Below, piece after piece: positions 34,464-45,029 of a stretch of DNA of 64,000 bases. Origin of the DNA: Metabacillus niabensis (lineage in GTDB: Bacteria; Bacillota; Bacilli; Bacillales; Bacillaceae); assembly GCF_020524345.1 (NCBI RefSeq), contig NZ_JAIVLH010000003.1, forward strand, positions 62,001 through 126,000, in the 5' to 3' direction. Position numbers and translations under genes: made by a program. Below the pieces are notes generated by a model that was not told where the DNA came from, did no database searches, and was given only the letters and a program-made list of their open reading frames with translations. Position 1 is the stretch's first letter; the number at the start of each line of letters is the position of its first letter.

Positions 34464-34895
34464 TTATTCGGAGATAACACCTTTTTTTAGAATAATGTTT
34501 GCATAAAGAGCTTTTTCACCAGTTGCTATTATGGCATAGGCATTTTTTGCTCTTTCGTAAAAAGAAAATCTCTCTACGTATTCGAAGGGAATGTCTATTG
34601 AGGTTTGTGTGGCTACGATCGTTTTATACTCCTCCCAAATTGGTGTTTTAACAGGATCTCCTTTAACGACCTCCATTAGAGTGATGGGGTGTTTTGTATA
34701 TGTATCAATTGGAAACAATTTCAAAATTGATTCTAGTATCTCTGTTGTTCTACTCCCATCATAGCGGATCACCTTACTATTATGACTTGCTGAAGGGAAG
34801 TTTCCATCAGCAAGTAGAATTTCATCTCCATGTCCCATTTCCATTAATATCTTTAATAGTTCAGGGGAAATTATTTTTGGTATGCCTTTTAACAT
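34464..34895 (-). CDS. fucU: L-fucose mutarotase, RbsD/FucU family
   Basis: 143 aa from ATG 34895 (MLKGIPKIISPELLKIL, the standard FucU opening; AGGAG 9 nt upstream; ATG 34901 is too close to the site). The family motifs are MGHGDEILLADGNFPS near residue 20 and ERFSFYERAKNAYAIIATGE near the C-terminus. It interconverts the alpha and beta anomers of L-fucose, which speeds supply of the anomer used by the dehydrogenase. Its neighbour order GH127-FucU-GH29 supports L-fucose or L-galactose as the released sugar. Confidence 0.9.
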   Translation of the reverse strand: MLKGIPKIISPELLKILMEMGHGDEILLADGNFPSASHNSKVIRYDGSRTTEILESILKLFPIDTYTKHPITLMEVVKGDPVKTPIWEEYKTIVATQTSIDIPFEYVERFSFYERAKNAYAIIATGEKALYANIILKKGVISE

Positions 34896-35010
34896 TTTCA
34901 TATACTCCTAATCTATCAGTTTTTTCTCTTAAGCCTTCAGACAGCAGGCTGGAACACGATTATCCGACTGCAATTTCCTTTCTTCCCTTCCTCTCAATTC
35001 ATGAAAAAGA

Positions 35011-36888
35011 TTACGATTTTCGAATTGGAAAATAAAGTGTATACTTTTCATCTGTCACATCAACTAGCGGAATAAATTTAAAGTTTGTGGACTGATTTTT
35101 AGTTTTATATGTTCCATCATTCCAAAAACTATGGTGTCTTTCGTTATGAGAAGCTAAGAAAGTATCTGGTTTATGATAATCTCCTACAATTTCCCTCTCC
35201 TCTTCAACTAGACCTGCTAAAACAAGTGGTCCATCCATTAACGCTACCATATTTTGTGAACCAAGCAGTGAAGAGACAGAAAGTTGTTTTGGAAATTCCA
35301 ATGTTACCTGATCATGTTTCCATATTCTTTTCAAAAGAATAAATGAAGATTCGATCATATACTCTACTTCTTCTCCATTAATTTTCACAGTGGGTTCTCT
35401 TTTCACCCACCAAGGAATACGAATTTTCATCTCAAATTCAACTTGTGTATCGCACTCTATATGAAGAGCATGCAAATAGCGATCAGGTCGATCACTTGGA
35501 ATTTGTGGTACATGCACAAATTGAATTTGCTCAAGCCCACTTTTATGAAAAGTTCGAATAGGACCAGCTCCATCTTGAGTTCTATTACGTAATTCTAGTT
35601 TTACATTTGTTTCTCCATACTTAAAACTAGTTCGTGAAGGAATAAATTGGCTGATCGTTATTCCATTTACTTGCCTATGAAAGATACATTGATCATAAGA
35701 TGCTTGTGCTTGAACAAGTGTTCCGTGACAACACCAAAAATGCTTCGTTGGACTTCCCCAATTCTTCTTGCTTCCAGGTCCCATATCTAAAAAATATGAA
35801 ACCATCCCTGTTTTCTTGTTCTGTTGCGACATGATTCCATTAAATAAATTCTTTTCCCAGAAGTCAGCATACTTTACGTCTCCAGTCCAACGGAACAAAA
35901 ATTGGGAAAGTCGCATCATATTGTAAATAACGCAATGTTCCTGTGCTAAGCCTAATCTTGCAGTTAGGTTTTGAGGGGGTGTCCACACTTCACCACAAGA
36001 CACTCCACCTGTACAATATGTTCCCCTCTTCACCACTGCCTCCTCCCAAAAAGCCTCAACAATGTTACGCCAGCGTATTTCTCCAGTTACCTCCCAAGCA
36101 CGAGCAGCTCCTAATATTTCCGCTACTTGCGTATTTGCATGTTTATTTGTAAGAACATCCTTACCTTCAATAAGTGCATCAAAAAAACTTGGGCGATCGT
36201 ACCTTTTGATTAATTCAAGATGTTCAGGCTTACCAGTAAGATCATATAAATCCACCCATGCTTCAAGCATTCCTCCTGTTTCATAATCTAAAATCTTATC
36301 CAGTTTTTCTCTTGTGAAAAATGTAGTCCAATGATAAAACCATTTTGAGAAACGGTCTGATATGTGTAAGGCCTCATCTATTTTCATCATTCTGTACACA
36401 TCATGTAATCCCATAAATATTTTATGGATGGTATAATGTGGCGCCCATACTTGTCGCCCTTCCAATATCCTCTCCATATAACTCTCCGGAATTGCCGCTA
36501 CCCATTCTCCGCCGTTTGCTTGCTGACATCTTGCAAGCTCCTGAACGATAAATAACGTTTTCGCTCTAAGCTCTTGATCACCCGTTTGTCCATAAACATA
36601 AGCTGAAGCTGAAAGCCAATGTCCTAAGAAGTGACCGCGCAGCTCACATGTTGGTGACTCCCAACCCCAATGCCATGTTTCTGGTCCTTTTTCTTCATCT
36701 TCACTATCAAAGGAAGTACTAGCACTTCCACTGTAACTCCATAAACCCGCTTGAAGATAAAAATTTCGTAGTAAGTTTTCCGTTGTTAAACTTTTAAGAT
36801 ATGAAGCATTCAAATGAAAACGATCCAAAAAGGGGCTATCAATTAACTTTATTGATCCTTGTTGAAACTCTTTTAAATTTTCGATCAT
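35011..36888 (-). CDS. GH127 (DUF1680) beta-L-arabinofuranosidase-like hydrolase
   Basis: 625 aa from ATG 36888 (GGAGTG upstream; TTG 36891 is the alternative). An (alpha/alpha)6 barrel with the zinc-cysteine site of GH127: E317 and C319 (QEHCVIY) and C386-C387 (FWCCHGT); in HypBA1 the equivalents are Glu338, Cys340, Cys417 and the nucleophile Cys418. No signal peptide. The beta-L-arabinofuranoside specificity is known for some members only, so the substrate here is open. It is downstream of the GH95 gene by 154 bp. Confidence 0.87.
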   Translation of the reverse strand: MIENLKEFQQGSIKLIDSPFLDRFHLNASYLKSLTTENLLRNFYLQAGLWSYSGSASTSFDSEDEEKGPETWHWGWESPTCELRGHFLGHWLSASAYVYGQTGDQELRAKTLFIVQELARCQQANGGEWVAAIPESYMERILEGRQVWAPHYTIHKIFMGLHDVYRMMKIDEALHISDRFSKWFYHWTTFFTREKLDKILDYETGGMLEAWVDLYDLTGKPEHLELIKRYDRPSFFDALIEGKDVLTNKHANTQVAEILGAARAWEVTGEIRWRNIVEAFWEEAVVKRGTYCTGGVSCGEVWTPPQNLTARLGLAQEHCVIYNMMRLSQFLFRWTGDVKYADFWEKNLFNGIMSQQNKKTGMVSYFLDMGPGSKKNWGSPTKHFWCCHGTLVQAQASYDQCIFHRQVNGITISQFIPSRTSFKYGETNVKLELRNRTQDGAGPIRTFHKSGLEQIQFVHVPQIPSDRPDRYLHALHIECDTQVEFEMKIRIPWWVKREPTVKINGEEVEYMIESSFILLKRIWKHDQVTLEFPKQLSVSSLLGSQNMVALMDGPLVLAGLVEEEREIVGDYHKPDTFLASHNERHHSFWNDGTYKTKNQSTNFKFIPLVDVTDEKYTLYFPIRKS

Positions 36889-37042
36889 CAACTATCACTC
36901 CAACATCTTTAGCATCTACTACATTTATAAAACCGAAGAAACCTACTTTACTCTTTTTTCATAAAGGAAGGAACTCCCCACTCATACCTTCGAAACTCTT
37001 AAACAAGTATTGTTTCCGCTTCCATTACTTCTTTAAAGGGAT

Positions 37043-39337
37043 CTATTGTTTAACGTTCAGAGTATATGAACCATCTCTTTCCGTAGCAAAGCAAATTAGT
37101 CCGTCAGCTTCATGTAACCCATTAACATTTTTACCATTTGTATCAGTTAACGTATATGTACCTTTCAAGTTTAGTTTGCATTCATTTCCACTTAAGGAAT
37201 GAATGACTGCCTTTTCTATTGAACCATTCTCCCAATACAAATCTGCTTCAAATCCGCCTCGCGCTTTTATGCCCTTAATAAAGCCTTTGTTCCACTTTTC
37301 AGGGAGGGCAGGTAGGAACTGTAGTGTTCCATTATGGCTTTGTAAAAGCATTTCAGCAATTCCGGCAGTACCTCCAAAATTCCCATCGATTTGAAAAGGT
37401 GGATGGTTGTCTAAAAGGTTCGGAAGGGTCGAGTGCTTCAGCATTTCTATGATATTTGTATAGGCAAGCTCTCCGTCCCAAAGTCTTGCCCACATGTTTA
37501 TAATCCAAGCACGACTCCATCCCGTGTGACCCCCGCCATTTGCAAGCCTTCTTTCTAAAGTTGTTCTGGCTGCACGTGCAAGCTCTGGGGTATGAGAAAC
37601 GGTAATTTGTTTCCCTGGATGGAGGGCAAATAAATGTGATATATGTCGATGGCCCAGTTCTGCCTCCTCATAATCCTCCATCCATTCCTGGATTTGTCCA
37701 TATTTACCTATTTTCGTTTCTGGTAAGCGCTTTAAAATCTCAGTCAATTGTTCTCTAAACGCTTCGTCCTTCTCAAGAATTTCACTTGCCTCAATACATG
37801 CAAGAAATAATTCACTCAAGATTTGGCTATCCATTGATGGTCCAATACACAATGTTCCTTTTTGACCATTAGGAAGAATATAGGTATTTTCCGGTGAAAC
37901 AGACGGGCTTGTAACCAGATATCCTTCTTCCGTTTCTACTAAAAAGTCTAAAAAGAAATCTGCTGACTCTTTCATAGTCTCATAGCTTTTATCAAGAAAA
38001 TCTTTGTCATATGTAAATTGATAATGTTCCCATAAATGTAGGCAAAGCCATGCTGCACCCGTTTGCCAGTAGGTTGATGGAGGGTAAATATCCTGTGGAG
38101 CCGTATCCCCCCAAATATCAGTATTATGGTGTGCTACAAATCCTCTGCATCCATACATAACCTTTGCTGTATGTCTACCATTTACACGCATTCGTTCAAT
38201 TAAGTCAAATAATGGTTCATGACATTCTGATAGATTACATACCTCAGCAGGCCAATAGTTCATTTGCACATTAATATTTGTTGTATATTTACTATCCCAA
38301 GGTGGTCTCATTTGGTCGTTCCAAATTCCCTGTAAGTTTGCCGGGAGTGTACCAGGCCTACTACTGGAAATAAGTAAATAACGTCCAAACTGAAAATATA
38401 ACTCAATCAACTTATGATCTTCTAAACCGTTTTTGACCCGGTTGAGTCTTTCATCTATTGGCAATTGGAGGATTTCTTCACTTAATTCATCAGTCAAACT
38501 AATATCCATTCGTTTAAAATAAGCTGAATAATCCTCAATATGACGTTGCTTCAATTGTTCATAAGATTTCATAGCTGCTTGATCAATCTTTTTAAAGCAT
38601 TCTTCTTCTGGATTAGCATGCCGAAAGGTCGATGCAGCTGCTAAGAATAATAAGACTGTATCTGCCTCACTTACAATTAGGTGCTCTCCAATCGTTTCTA
38701 CCGTTCCTCCCTCTGGAAAGGCAGATAGCACAACAGAATAATCAGATCCACCGTTCCCCCCACAATTCCCTTTCATGACTATACTATTATTTCTTTTTGA
38801 AGATAAACTCTCAACATATCGATTCTGTTCTCTGGAAAGCCTAGCAGTAAATGAAATCGAACCTTTTTCACTTGATGTAACACGAATCACTGTTATTTGA
38901 TCAGGGTAGCTGGAGAAAATTTCTCTGTTATAGCTGGTTTGATTCAAAGAGTAATCAACCGATACCATCGCTTTTTCTAAATCTAGCTTCCTTGTATATT
39001 CTTCGATCCCTTCATGACCAAAATGAAGAAACAAATCACCTAGCGTCATATAATGTCTTTGTGTTTCAGGTGTTCCCGATAAAGCATATTTTGCTAATTT
39101 TTCAGCTTCACTTAATCTTCCTTCCTGAAGTAATCCTCTAATTTTAGGAAGATTTTCCAATGCATCAGGATTGTTTCTATCTCTGAATCCTCCATACCAG
39201 ATTGACTCTTCATTTAACTGAATTTGTTCTACTGAAGTTTTGCCAAATACCATGGCACCTAATCGACCATTCCCAATAGGCAATGCCTCATTCCATGTTT
39301 TTGCAGGCTTATTAAATACAATCATATTATTTTCCAA
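37043..39337 (-). CDS. GH95 alpha-L-fucosidase/alpha-L-galactosidase
   Basis: 764 aa. The family motifs are [18 protein letters not shown] (14-31 region), [20 protein letters not shown] with the paired Asn that assist catalysis, [14 protein letters not shown] with the acid Glu and [19 protein letters not shown] with the late Asp. There is no signal peptide. The likely start is TTG 39337 with GGGGG 9 nt upstream; the ATG at 39325 is too far from it. GH95 contains both alpha-1,2-L-fucosidases and alpha-L-galactosidases. The catabolic genes upstream leave both possible. Confidence 0.9.
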   Translation of the reverse strand: MENNMIVFNKPAKTWNEALPIGNGRLGAMVFGKTSVEQIQLNEESIWYGGFRDRNNPDALENLPKIRGLLQEGRLSEAEKLAKYALSGTPETQRHYMTLGDLFLHFGHEGIEEYTRKLDLEKAMVSVDYSLNQTSYNREIFSSYPDQITVIRVTSSEKGSISFTARLSREQNRYVESLSSKRNNSIVMKGNCGGNGGSDYSVVLSAFPEGGTVETIGEHLIVSEADTVLLFLAAASTFRHANPEEECFKKIDQAAMKSYEQLKQRHIEDYSAYFKRMDISLTDELSEEILQLPIDERLNRVKNGLEDHKLIELYFQFGRYLLISSSRPGTLPANLQGIWNDQMRPPWDSKYTTNINVQMNYWPAEVCNLSECHEPLFDLIERMRVNGRHTAKVMYGCRGFVAHHNTDIWGDTAPQDIYPPSTYWQTGAAWLCLHLWEHYQFTYDKDFLDKSYETMKESADFFLDFLVETEEGYLVTSPSVSPENTYILPNGQKGTLCIGPSMDSQILSELFLACIEASEILEKDEAFREQLTEILKRLPETKIGKYGQIQEWMEDYEEAELGHRHISHLFALHPGKQITVSHTPELARAARTTLERRLANGGGHTGWSRAWIINMWARLWDGELAYTNIIEMLKHSTLPNLLDNHPPFQIDGNFGGTAGIAEMLLQSHNGTLQFLPALPEKWNKGFIKGIKARGGFEADLYWENGSIEKAVIHSLSGNECKLNLKGTYTLTDTNGKNVNGLHEADGLICFATERDGSYTLNVKQ

Positions 39338-39354
39338 AACTGGTTTCCCCCTTA

Positions 39355-40185
39355 TTATTTTAATGAATAAAATCGAGAACAGTTTTCACCTAATATTTGA
39401 TTCTCGTAATCAGAAGCGTATTGTTTCACATAGTCTAATACAATGCCCATAACTGCTTCATAGGATTCGCTTACTGTGCATACAGGCCAATCAGATCCAA
39501 TCATGACTCTTTCGGGTCCAAATGCATGAAATACACGATCAAGATAGACTTTAAAATCTTCTTTTCTCCAATTCTTCCAATCTGCCTCTGTAACCATTCC
39601 AGATACTTTCACATAAACATTTTTGTATTCTGCAAGTTTTGTAAGATTTTCCTTCCAAAATGAAATCTCTTTATTCTTAATATCTGGTTTACCGATATGA
39701 TCTAAAACAAATAACTGTTCCGGAAATTTTTCTACAAGTTGGAGAGCATAAGGAATATGCTTTGGAAAAAGCAAAAGATCATATGTTAAGCTAAAATCTT
39801 TTAGCACACTGATGCCTCGTTGAAATTCTTCGCTTAGCATAAATTGATCATCAGCTTCATCATGGATCACATGACGAATGCCTCTTAAATAGGAGTTGTT
39901 CGCAAATTGATTTAACTGTTTTGTTACATCAGGTGAACAAAGGTCCACCCACCCTACAACACCTTTGATAAAATCAAATTTTTGGGCTAATTCTAAAAGC
40001 CATTTTGTCTCTTCTAAGCTTTGTCTAGCTTGAACAACGATCGTGCCATCAAAATGAATAGATGTTAAACGTGTCTTCAAATCTTCAGGTAAAAAGTCTC
40101 TTTTTAATTCAGACATATCGTCATCTATCCAGCCAAATTCCTTGTCATTATAGCGCCAAAAATGGTGATGTGCGTCAATTTTCAT
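39355..40185 (-). CDS. Amidohydrolase-family lactonase (COG3618; L-fucono/L-galactono-1,4-lactonase-like)
   Basis: 276 aa. It starts [12 protein letters not shown], the metal-binding HxH of the family, and keeps [11 protein letters not shown] and MIGSDWPVC motifs with His and Asp ligands. Members of this group hydrolyse sugar 1,4- or 1,5-lactones such as L-rhamnono- and L-fuconolactone. It follows the LgoD-like dehydrogenase gene by 28 bp. In context it should open the lactone made by the aldo/keto reductase. ATG 40185 is used; TTG 40188 is adjacent. Confidence 0.85.
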   Translation of the reverse strand: MKIDAHHHFWRYNDKEFGWIDDDMSELKRDFLPEDLKTRLTSIHFDGTIVVQARQSLEETKWLLELAQKFDFIKGVVGWVDLCSPDVTKQLNQFANNSYLRGIRHVIHDEADDQFMLSEEFQRGISVLKDFSLTYDLLLFPKHIPYALQLVEKFPEQLFVLDHIGKPDIKNKEISFWKENLTKLAEYKNVYVKVSGMVTEADWKNWRKEDFKVYLDRVFHAFGPERVMIGSDWPVCTVSESYEAVMGIVLDYVKQYASDYENQILGENCSRFYSLK

Positions 40186-40213
40186 CAATCAAAAGATCCC
40201 TCACTTATTCCTA

Positions 40214-41230
40214 TTATTCATACTCAATTACTGCCTTTATTACTTTTGCCTCAGGAGCTAGCAAATGCTTGAATTCTTGCGCTATTTCATTAAATGAACA
40301 GCGATGTGTAATTAAGTCCTTCAAGATCATGCTTGATGATTTTACAGCTTCGATTACTTCTTGAAAATCTTCCTTTGTTGCATTCCGACTTCCCATTAAT
40401 GTTAGCTCTTTCTTATGAAAGTCAGGGTCATGAAACATGATGTCACCCTTTACTAATCCAACAAACACGATTGTTCCTCCATGTGCTGCGTATTGAAATG
40501 ACTGATTCATAGATTGGATATTTCCTGTTGCATCAAATACAATATTTGGTAGGTCACCATTTGTCATGTCTTGGATTTTTTGGAGTGGTTCATTTGTTAC
40601 GCATACTGTTTCATCGACATTCGCCCAGTTTTGGCAAAAAGCAAGCCGTTCTTCATTTATATCCATTGCGATGACACGAGCTCCTCTATATTTAGCAAAC
40701 GCCATAACTCCGAGACCTATTGGTCCCGCACCGATGACTAAGACATTGTCACCTTCTTTTAAAAATGATCGCCTAACAGCATGGGCACCGATCGACATTG
40801 GCTCTAACATTGCAGCTTCATCAAGTGAAATTCCATCTATCTTTATCAAGTGAGACACCGGTACTGATAATGTTTCACACATTCCTCCATCTATATGAAC
40901 ACCGATAACATTTAAATCTGTACAGCAGTTCGTTTTCCCTGCTGCACATGCAACACATTCTCCGCAATGCCTATATGGGATAACCGCAACATGATCACCT
41001 TTTTTTAAACCACCATCATTTTTTTCAACTTCTTCAATGATCCCTGACAATTCATGACCTAAAATTCGGGGATACGTAAAAAATGGCTGATTTCCTTTAT
41101 ACGCATGGATATCTGTCCCACATATTCCAATTCGCTTAATAGCTACCAACGCCTCTCCTTTTTTTAAAGTAGGCTTTGCCATTTCGATCATCTTTAGGTC
41201 GTTTGGATTTTCACAAACAATAGCTTTCAT
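40214..41230 (-). CDS. Zinc-dependent dehydrogenase, L-galactonate 5-dehydrogenase (LgoD)-like
   Basis: 338 aa, medium-chain dehydrogenase. It resembles E. coli LgoD (YjjN) strikingly in GICGTDIHAYKGNQPFFTYP, KTNCCTDLNVIGVHIDGG and DFHKKELTLMGSRNAT. Catalytic zinc ligands are C37 (GICGTD) and the HE of GHELSG. Structural zinc cysteines are in HCGECVACAAGKTNCC, and the NAD site is VIGAGPIGLG. LgoD oxidises L-galactonate to D-tagaturonate; L-fuconate is 6-deoxy-L-galactonate, so it could be handled too. GGGAGG precedes ATG 41230 by 7 nt. It is 33 bp downstream of the aldo/keto reductase gene. Confidence 0.85.
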   Translation of the reverse strand: MKAIVCENPNDLKMIEMAKPTLKKGEALVAIKRIGICGTDIHAYKGNQPFFTYPRILGHELSGIIEEVEKNDGGLKKGDHVAVIPYRHCGECVACAAGKTNCCTDLNVIGVHIDGGMCETLSVPVSHLIKIDGISLDEAAMLEPMSIGAHAVRRSFLKEGDNVLVIGAGPIGLGVMAFAKYRGARVIAMDINEERLAFCQNWANVDETVCVTNEPLQKIQDMTNGDLPNIVFDATGNIQSMNQSFQYAAHGGTIVFVGLVKGDIMFHDPDFHKKELTLMGSRNATKEDFQEVIEAVKSSSMILKDLITHRCSFNEIAQEFKHLLAPEAKVIKAVIEYE

Positions 41231-41263
41231 TTTATATCCTCCCAGAATGGACTGAAAAAAGGA

Positions 41264-42193
41264 TTACCAATCCTCACTTCTTCCACTAGACCATGTCTTA
41301 TTGTGGATTGGTTCGAGAATAGCAAGAATCTCTTTTATAAAGTCTGTATCAATTGGATTATTTGCCCATTCGATATTCTTTTTAACATTTTCAACACTTG
41401 CTGTACTCACTAAAGTTGTTGGTACTTTTTCATTCGCTACCGAGTATTGAATAGCAAGCTTTGAAATGTCTACGCCATGTTGTTTACAAAATTGAGCTGC
41501 TTTGCTACATACATCTTTTATTTCTTGTGATGCCGGATGCCATTCCGGTACCGATCGATTGCTAAGTAGTCCCATCGATAGTGGGGATGCGTTCATCAAG
41601 CCGACCTGATTTTTTTCTAAAAGAGGAAGTATATCTAATAAAGAATTGTCATTTAATGAATAATGACAATAGGAAAGGATGACATCAAGATCGGTTTCGT
41701 TAAGTACTTTTTCAAATATGGCTAACGGTAAACCCGAAACACCAAAAAATCGAATTTTCCCTTCCTTTTTTAGTTGTTTGAGGGCAGGGATTGACTCCTC
41801 TATGATCTGTTCATAAGAACCAAATTCGATGTCATGCAAAAGCAAAATATCTACATATTCCGTCGATAACCTTTTTAGACTTTCTTCTACACTTGTCATT
41901 ATTCTATTCTTTGAAAAATCAAATTCATGCTCTCCATATCTTCCCGCTTTTGTGGAAAGAATGAACTTCTCTCTCGGAATATCCTTCAGTGCTTTTCCAA
42001 GTACAGTTTCTGCCTTCGTTAACCCATAATAGGGTGAAACATCAATTAAATTCATTCCAAATTCTACTGCTGTATGAACCGTTTTCATTCCCTCATCCTC
42101 ATCAATATCTCTAAACACAGAACCTAAAGACGAAGCACCATAACTAAGAACAGGAACGTCTAGCCCTGTCTTTCCAAGTTTTCTATATTTCAT
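41264..42193 (-). CDS. Aldo/keto reductase, L-galactose/L-fucose dehydrogenase-like
   Basis: 309 aa from ATG 42193 (GGGAGG upstream; TTG 42205 in frame). The AKR tetrad is visible: Asp and Tyr in LIDVSPYYGLTKAE, Lys in LSTKAGRYG and His in LLLHDIEFGS. The sequence style (MKYRKLGKTGLDVPVLSYGASSLG) is that of the plant L-galactose dehydrogenase branch, which oxidises C1 of L-galactose or L-fucose to the lactone. First gene after the terminator at 42324-42345 and first step of the proposed oxidative route. Confidence 0.85.
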   Translation of the reverse strand: MKYRKLGKTGLDVPVLSYGASSLGSVFRDIDEDEGMKTVHTAVEFGMNLIDVSPYYGLTKAETVLGKALKDIPREKFILSTKAGRYGEHEFDFSKNRIMTSVEESLKRLSTEYVDILLLHDIEFGSYEQIIEESIPALKQLKKEGKIRFFGVSGLPLAIFEKVLNETDLDVILSYCHYSLNDNSLLDILPLLEKNQVGLMNASPLSMGLLSNRSVPEWHPASQEIKDVCSKAAQFCKQHGVDISKLAIQYSVANEKVPTTLVSTASVENVKKNIEWANNPIDTDFIKEILAILEPIHNKTWSSGRSEDW

Positions 42194-42323
42194 ATGCCCT
42201 CCCAAAAAAGGTAATCTTCACATTGCATTGATACAAGGAACTTACCTAAGTATCACACGTCATTTAATACCTTCTATTTGTATATCTCAAAATATTTTTT
42301 ATAAATAATCATAAAAATTAGAA

Positions 42324-42351
42324 CCGATGAAGAGACCTTCATCGGCTTTTT
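42324..42351 (-). terminator. Terminator between the binding-protein gene and the aldo/keto reductase gene
   Basis: CCGATGAAG (42324-42332) pairs with CTTCATCGG (42337-42345) around a 4-nt loop. On the minus strand TTCTAATTTTTATG follows; on the plus strand CTTTTTA follows. Confidence 0.65.
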
Positions 42352-42383
42352 ATTCAATTGTTCAGTTAAATAAATCAGAACTT

Positions 42384-44015
42384 CTATAAACTAGAAGTGT
42401 CATAAGCTTCTTGCATAATTTCTAGATAACGTTTTAGATTTAATTGTTCAAATCCTTTCACGTATGAATCCCATTCTTTATCTAAATCTTTTGTGCCTGT
42501 AATAAACTGAAGAGAATTCTGCTCAATATAATCCATAATATTTGTCTGAATCATCGCAGCTTCATCTGCTACAGCTGGGTCAATCCAAATGGCCCAATGT
42601 GGGAAAACCTCAGAAGGCTCTTTCCCTTCATATAAATGTGTTGCTTCCTGCAATCTGCGCTCATATCCTTCTGCTGTATAAATATCAGTTGCTTGGACTA
42701 GCCCATCTCTATGTTCTCTTGAATGATAAAATTGCACCATTGATGTCCAATTATCATTACGTGGTTCTTCACCTTCTTCAAGCTGAATTTGTGCAAGTAT
42801 AGGTTCAGCACTTTCCTCAATCGCTACTTCTCCTTCTTTAGGTTCCCTCCAGCTTTTATCCTTTTCCCCATAGTAACTGCGAATCAGCCCTTCCTCTGTA
42901 AACATATAGTCTACTAGCTTAATAGCAGCAATCTGCGCTTCCTCACTTGCCTTATTTGTTATAACAAATGCACCTCCAGGAGTGCTTGGGAAGTTGTAAG
43001 TTGCATATTCAAAGTTTGGTCCTTTCAGTGGAGCCAATGCATCGTAATCTTTAGAATACTCTTCATCTGTTACAAACACTCCTGGGTGCATCGCAGTTGA
43101 TGCTCCAACAATTTGAATTTCTGCATTATTACCTAATTTTTGGTGTGCTTCAATATTCTGTGAAAAGGCACCTTTATCAATTAACCCTTCTTCATATAAG
43201 GACTTTATATAGGTTAATCCTTCCTTCCATTCTTCTTTATTTGCAGCTAAATCAACCTTTCCATTTTCCAAAAGCAACCTTGATCGGGAATCATCATATA
43301 TAAAACCGTTCATTAAATATGGAATAATAGACGATTCAATTAGTGCTGGAGAACCACTCATTGGAACTTCATCCTGTTTTCCATTTCCGTTTGGATCTTG
43401 AGTTTTAAACGCTGTTAAGACATCTTTAAATTCTTCAATTGTTGTTGGCATATCCAAATCTAACTTTTCAAGCCAATCCGTATTCATCCAAAGTTTGTTT
43501 CCATATGAACAATGGAAACATTCATTTAAATGTGGCAATCCATAAATATTTCCGTCAGGAGCTGTTACCATAGATGCATAATAAGGATGATTTTCTAACA
43601 CCTTTTTTATATTTGGAGCATACTCATCTATTAAATCATTTAATGGAAGTACTACACCTTGTTTTCCATAACGTAACAAGTCTGTTTGAGAAAACTGATC
43701 AACCCAAGGAACTAAGAAAAAGACTTCTGGGTAATCACCACTCGCTAGTGCGATATTTCTTACTTCACTTGCAGAAGTACCGTCATAAGTGGTTACTTGC
43801 CACTCTAAATCAATATTAAATTTCTCTTCAGCAAATTTAGTGAAGGAGTTTGTTTCTAAATCGGTTTCAGCATTTTGTGGTCCAAAAACCTTAATCTTAA
43901 CAGGACCATCACCATCTTGCTGAGACACTTCTGTTTTTTCATTTGAACTACAACCAACTAAAGTAAGACTGACAATAAGCAAAAATGATAAAAAGTATAG
44001 CATCGTCTTTTTCAT
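42384..44015 (-). CDS. Oligosaccharide-binding lipoprotein of the second LplABC-type importer
   Basis: 543 aa from ATG 44015 (AAAAGGGG upstream; the frame is open to 44105). The signal peptide has lipobox LVGC (cysteine about residue 22). It is a large LplA/YtcQ-group binding protein with the typical asparagine/aspartate-rich start (CSSNEKTEVSQQDGDG), ASGDYPEVFF and IDEYAPNIKKVL. It lies downstream of its two permease genes, the reverse of the order in the xylan unit. The ligand is probably the fucosylated, galactosylated or arabinosylated oligosaccharide cut by the GH29, GH95 and GH127 enzymes; this is an inference from position. Confidence 0.85.
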   Translation of the reverse strand: MKKTMLYFLSFLLIVSLTLVGCSSNEKTEVSQQDGDGPVKIKVFGPQNAETDLETNSFTKFAEEKFNIDLEWQVTTYDGTSASEVRNIALASGDYPEVFFLVPWVDQFSQTDLLRYGKQGVVLPLNDLIDEYAPNIKKVLENHPYYASMVTAPDGNIYGLPHLNECFHCSYGNKLWMNTDWLEKLDLDMPTTIEEFKDVLTAFKTQDPNGNGKQDEVPMSGSPALIESSIIPYLMNGFIYDDSRSRLLLENGKVDLAANKEEWKEGLTYIKSLYEEGLIDKGAFSQNIEAHQKLGNNAEIQIVGASTAMHPGVFVTDEEYSKDYDALAPLKGPNFEYATYNFPSTPGGAFVITNKASEEAQIAAIKLVDYMFTEEGLIRSYYGEKDKSWREPKEGEVAIEESAEPILAQIQLEEGEEPRNDNWTSMVQFYHSREHRDGLVQATDIYTAEGYERRLQEATHLYEGKEPSEVFPHWAIWIDPAVADEAAMIQTNIMDYIEQNSLQFITGTKDLDKEWDSYVKGFEQLNLKRYLEIMQEAYDTSSL

Positions 44016-44115
44016 TTTAATCTTCCCCTTTTCATTAAATTGAAAGTCAATCTCAAAATCTGAATACACATATTTACTCCACATTCCCCCTTTCAACATT
44101 ACCAATTAACATGCA

Positions 44116-45015
44116 TTATCCTTTTACTGAACCAATCATCATACCTTTAACAAAGTGACGCTGAACAAATGGATAAATGAGCATAACAGGTAAACTTGCA
44201 GCAACAATTAAGGAGTATTTCATCAAATCAGCTAGCTGCTGTCTTTCCATCATTTCAGATGCTTCTATCCCACCTGTCCCTGTATTCAAGATAATAATAT
44301 TTCTAAGGACCAACTGGAGAGGATGTAGATCTGGATTCTTTAAATAAATTAAGGCATCAAAGTATGCGTTCCACTGACCTACTGCATACATTAAAACAAG
44401 AACGGCTATAATGGGCTTGGCCAATGGTAGGACAACTGACCAAAGGAAACGTAAATCACTACAACCATCCATTTCACTTGCTTCTACTAATTCATCCGGT
44501 ATGGAAGTTTGAAAGAAAGTACGTGCAATAATAACCTGCCAAACAGCAATAGCGTTAGGAATCAAGAGTGCCCATCTTGTATCAACCATACCTAACGATT
44601 GCACGACAAGATAAGTTGGAATCAATCCGCCATAAAAGAGCATGGTGAATACGATAAAAAACATCAGAAAATTTCGACCAAAAAATGTTCTTCTCGAGAG
44701 TGGATAGGCAATCAACACCGTCAATGTCACACTAATTAAAGTTCCAACTATAGTATAAAATAGAGAATTCATATAACCTGTTAGGATCTGAGCATTACTA
44801 AATAAAACTTCATACCCTTTAAACGACAGGTCAACAGGAAATAACCATACTTTGCCAGATGAAACTGCTTGAGGACTGCTTATAGATGCACTAACAATAT
44901 AAATAAGTGGATAAAGAACAGCCACTAATAAAATGGATAGAAAAAGGTAAACTCCTGTTAGAAAAATTCGATCAGCAACAGATTCTTTTATTTTGTTTTT
45001 ACGACCAAACATCAT
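44116..45015 (-). CDS. ABC sugar permease, LplC/YtcP type (second importer)
   Basis: About 299 aa with six membrane helices. The ATPase-contact loop reads VEASEMDGCSDLRFLWSVVLP and the C-terminus HFVKGMMIGSVKG is typical of the family. ATG 45015 (or 45012) follows a GGGGGG site; the frame is open to GTG 45036, which would overlap the upstream permease gene. The overlap-free spacing of 14 bp suggests tight co-translation with the LplB-type gene. Confidence 0.87.
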   Translation of the reverse strand: MMFGRKNKIKESVADRIFLTGVYLFLSILLVAVLYPLIYIVSASISSPQAVSSGKVWLFPVDLSFKGYEVLFSNAQILTGYMNSLFYTIVGTLISVTLTVLIAYPLSRRTFFGRNFLMFFIVFTMLFYGGLIPTYLVVQSLGMVDTRWALLIPNAIAVWQVIIARTFFQTSIPDELVEASEMDGCSDLRFLWSVVLPLAKPIIAVLVLMYAVGQWNAYFDALIYLKNPDLHPLQLVLRNIIILNTGTGGIEASEMMERQQLADLMKYSLIVAASLPVMLIYPFVQRHFVKGMMIGSVKG

Positions 45016-45029
45016 CTTGTCCCCCCTTA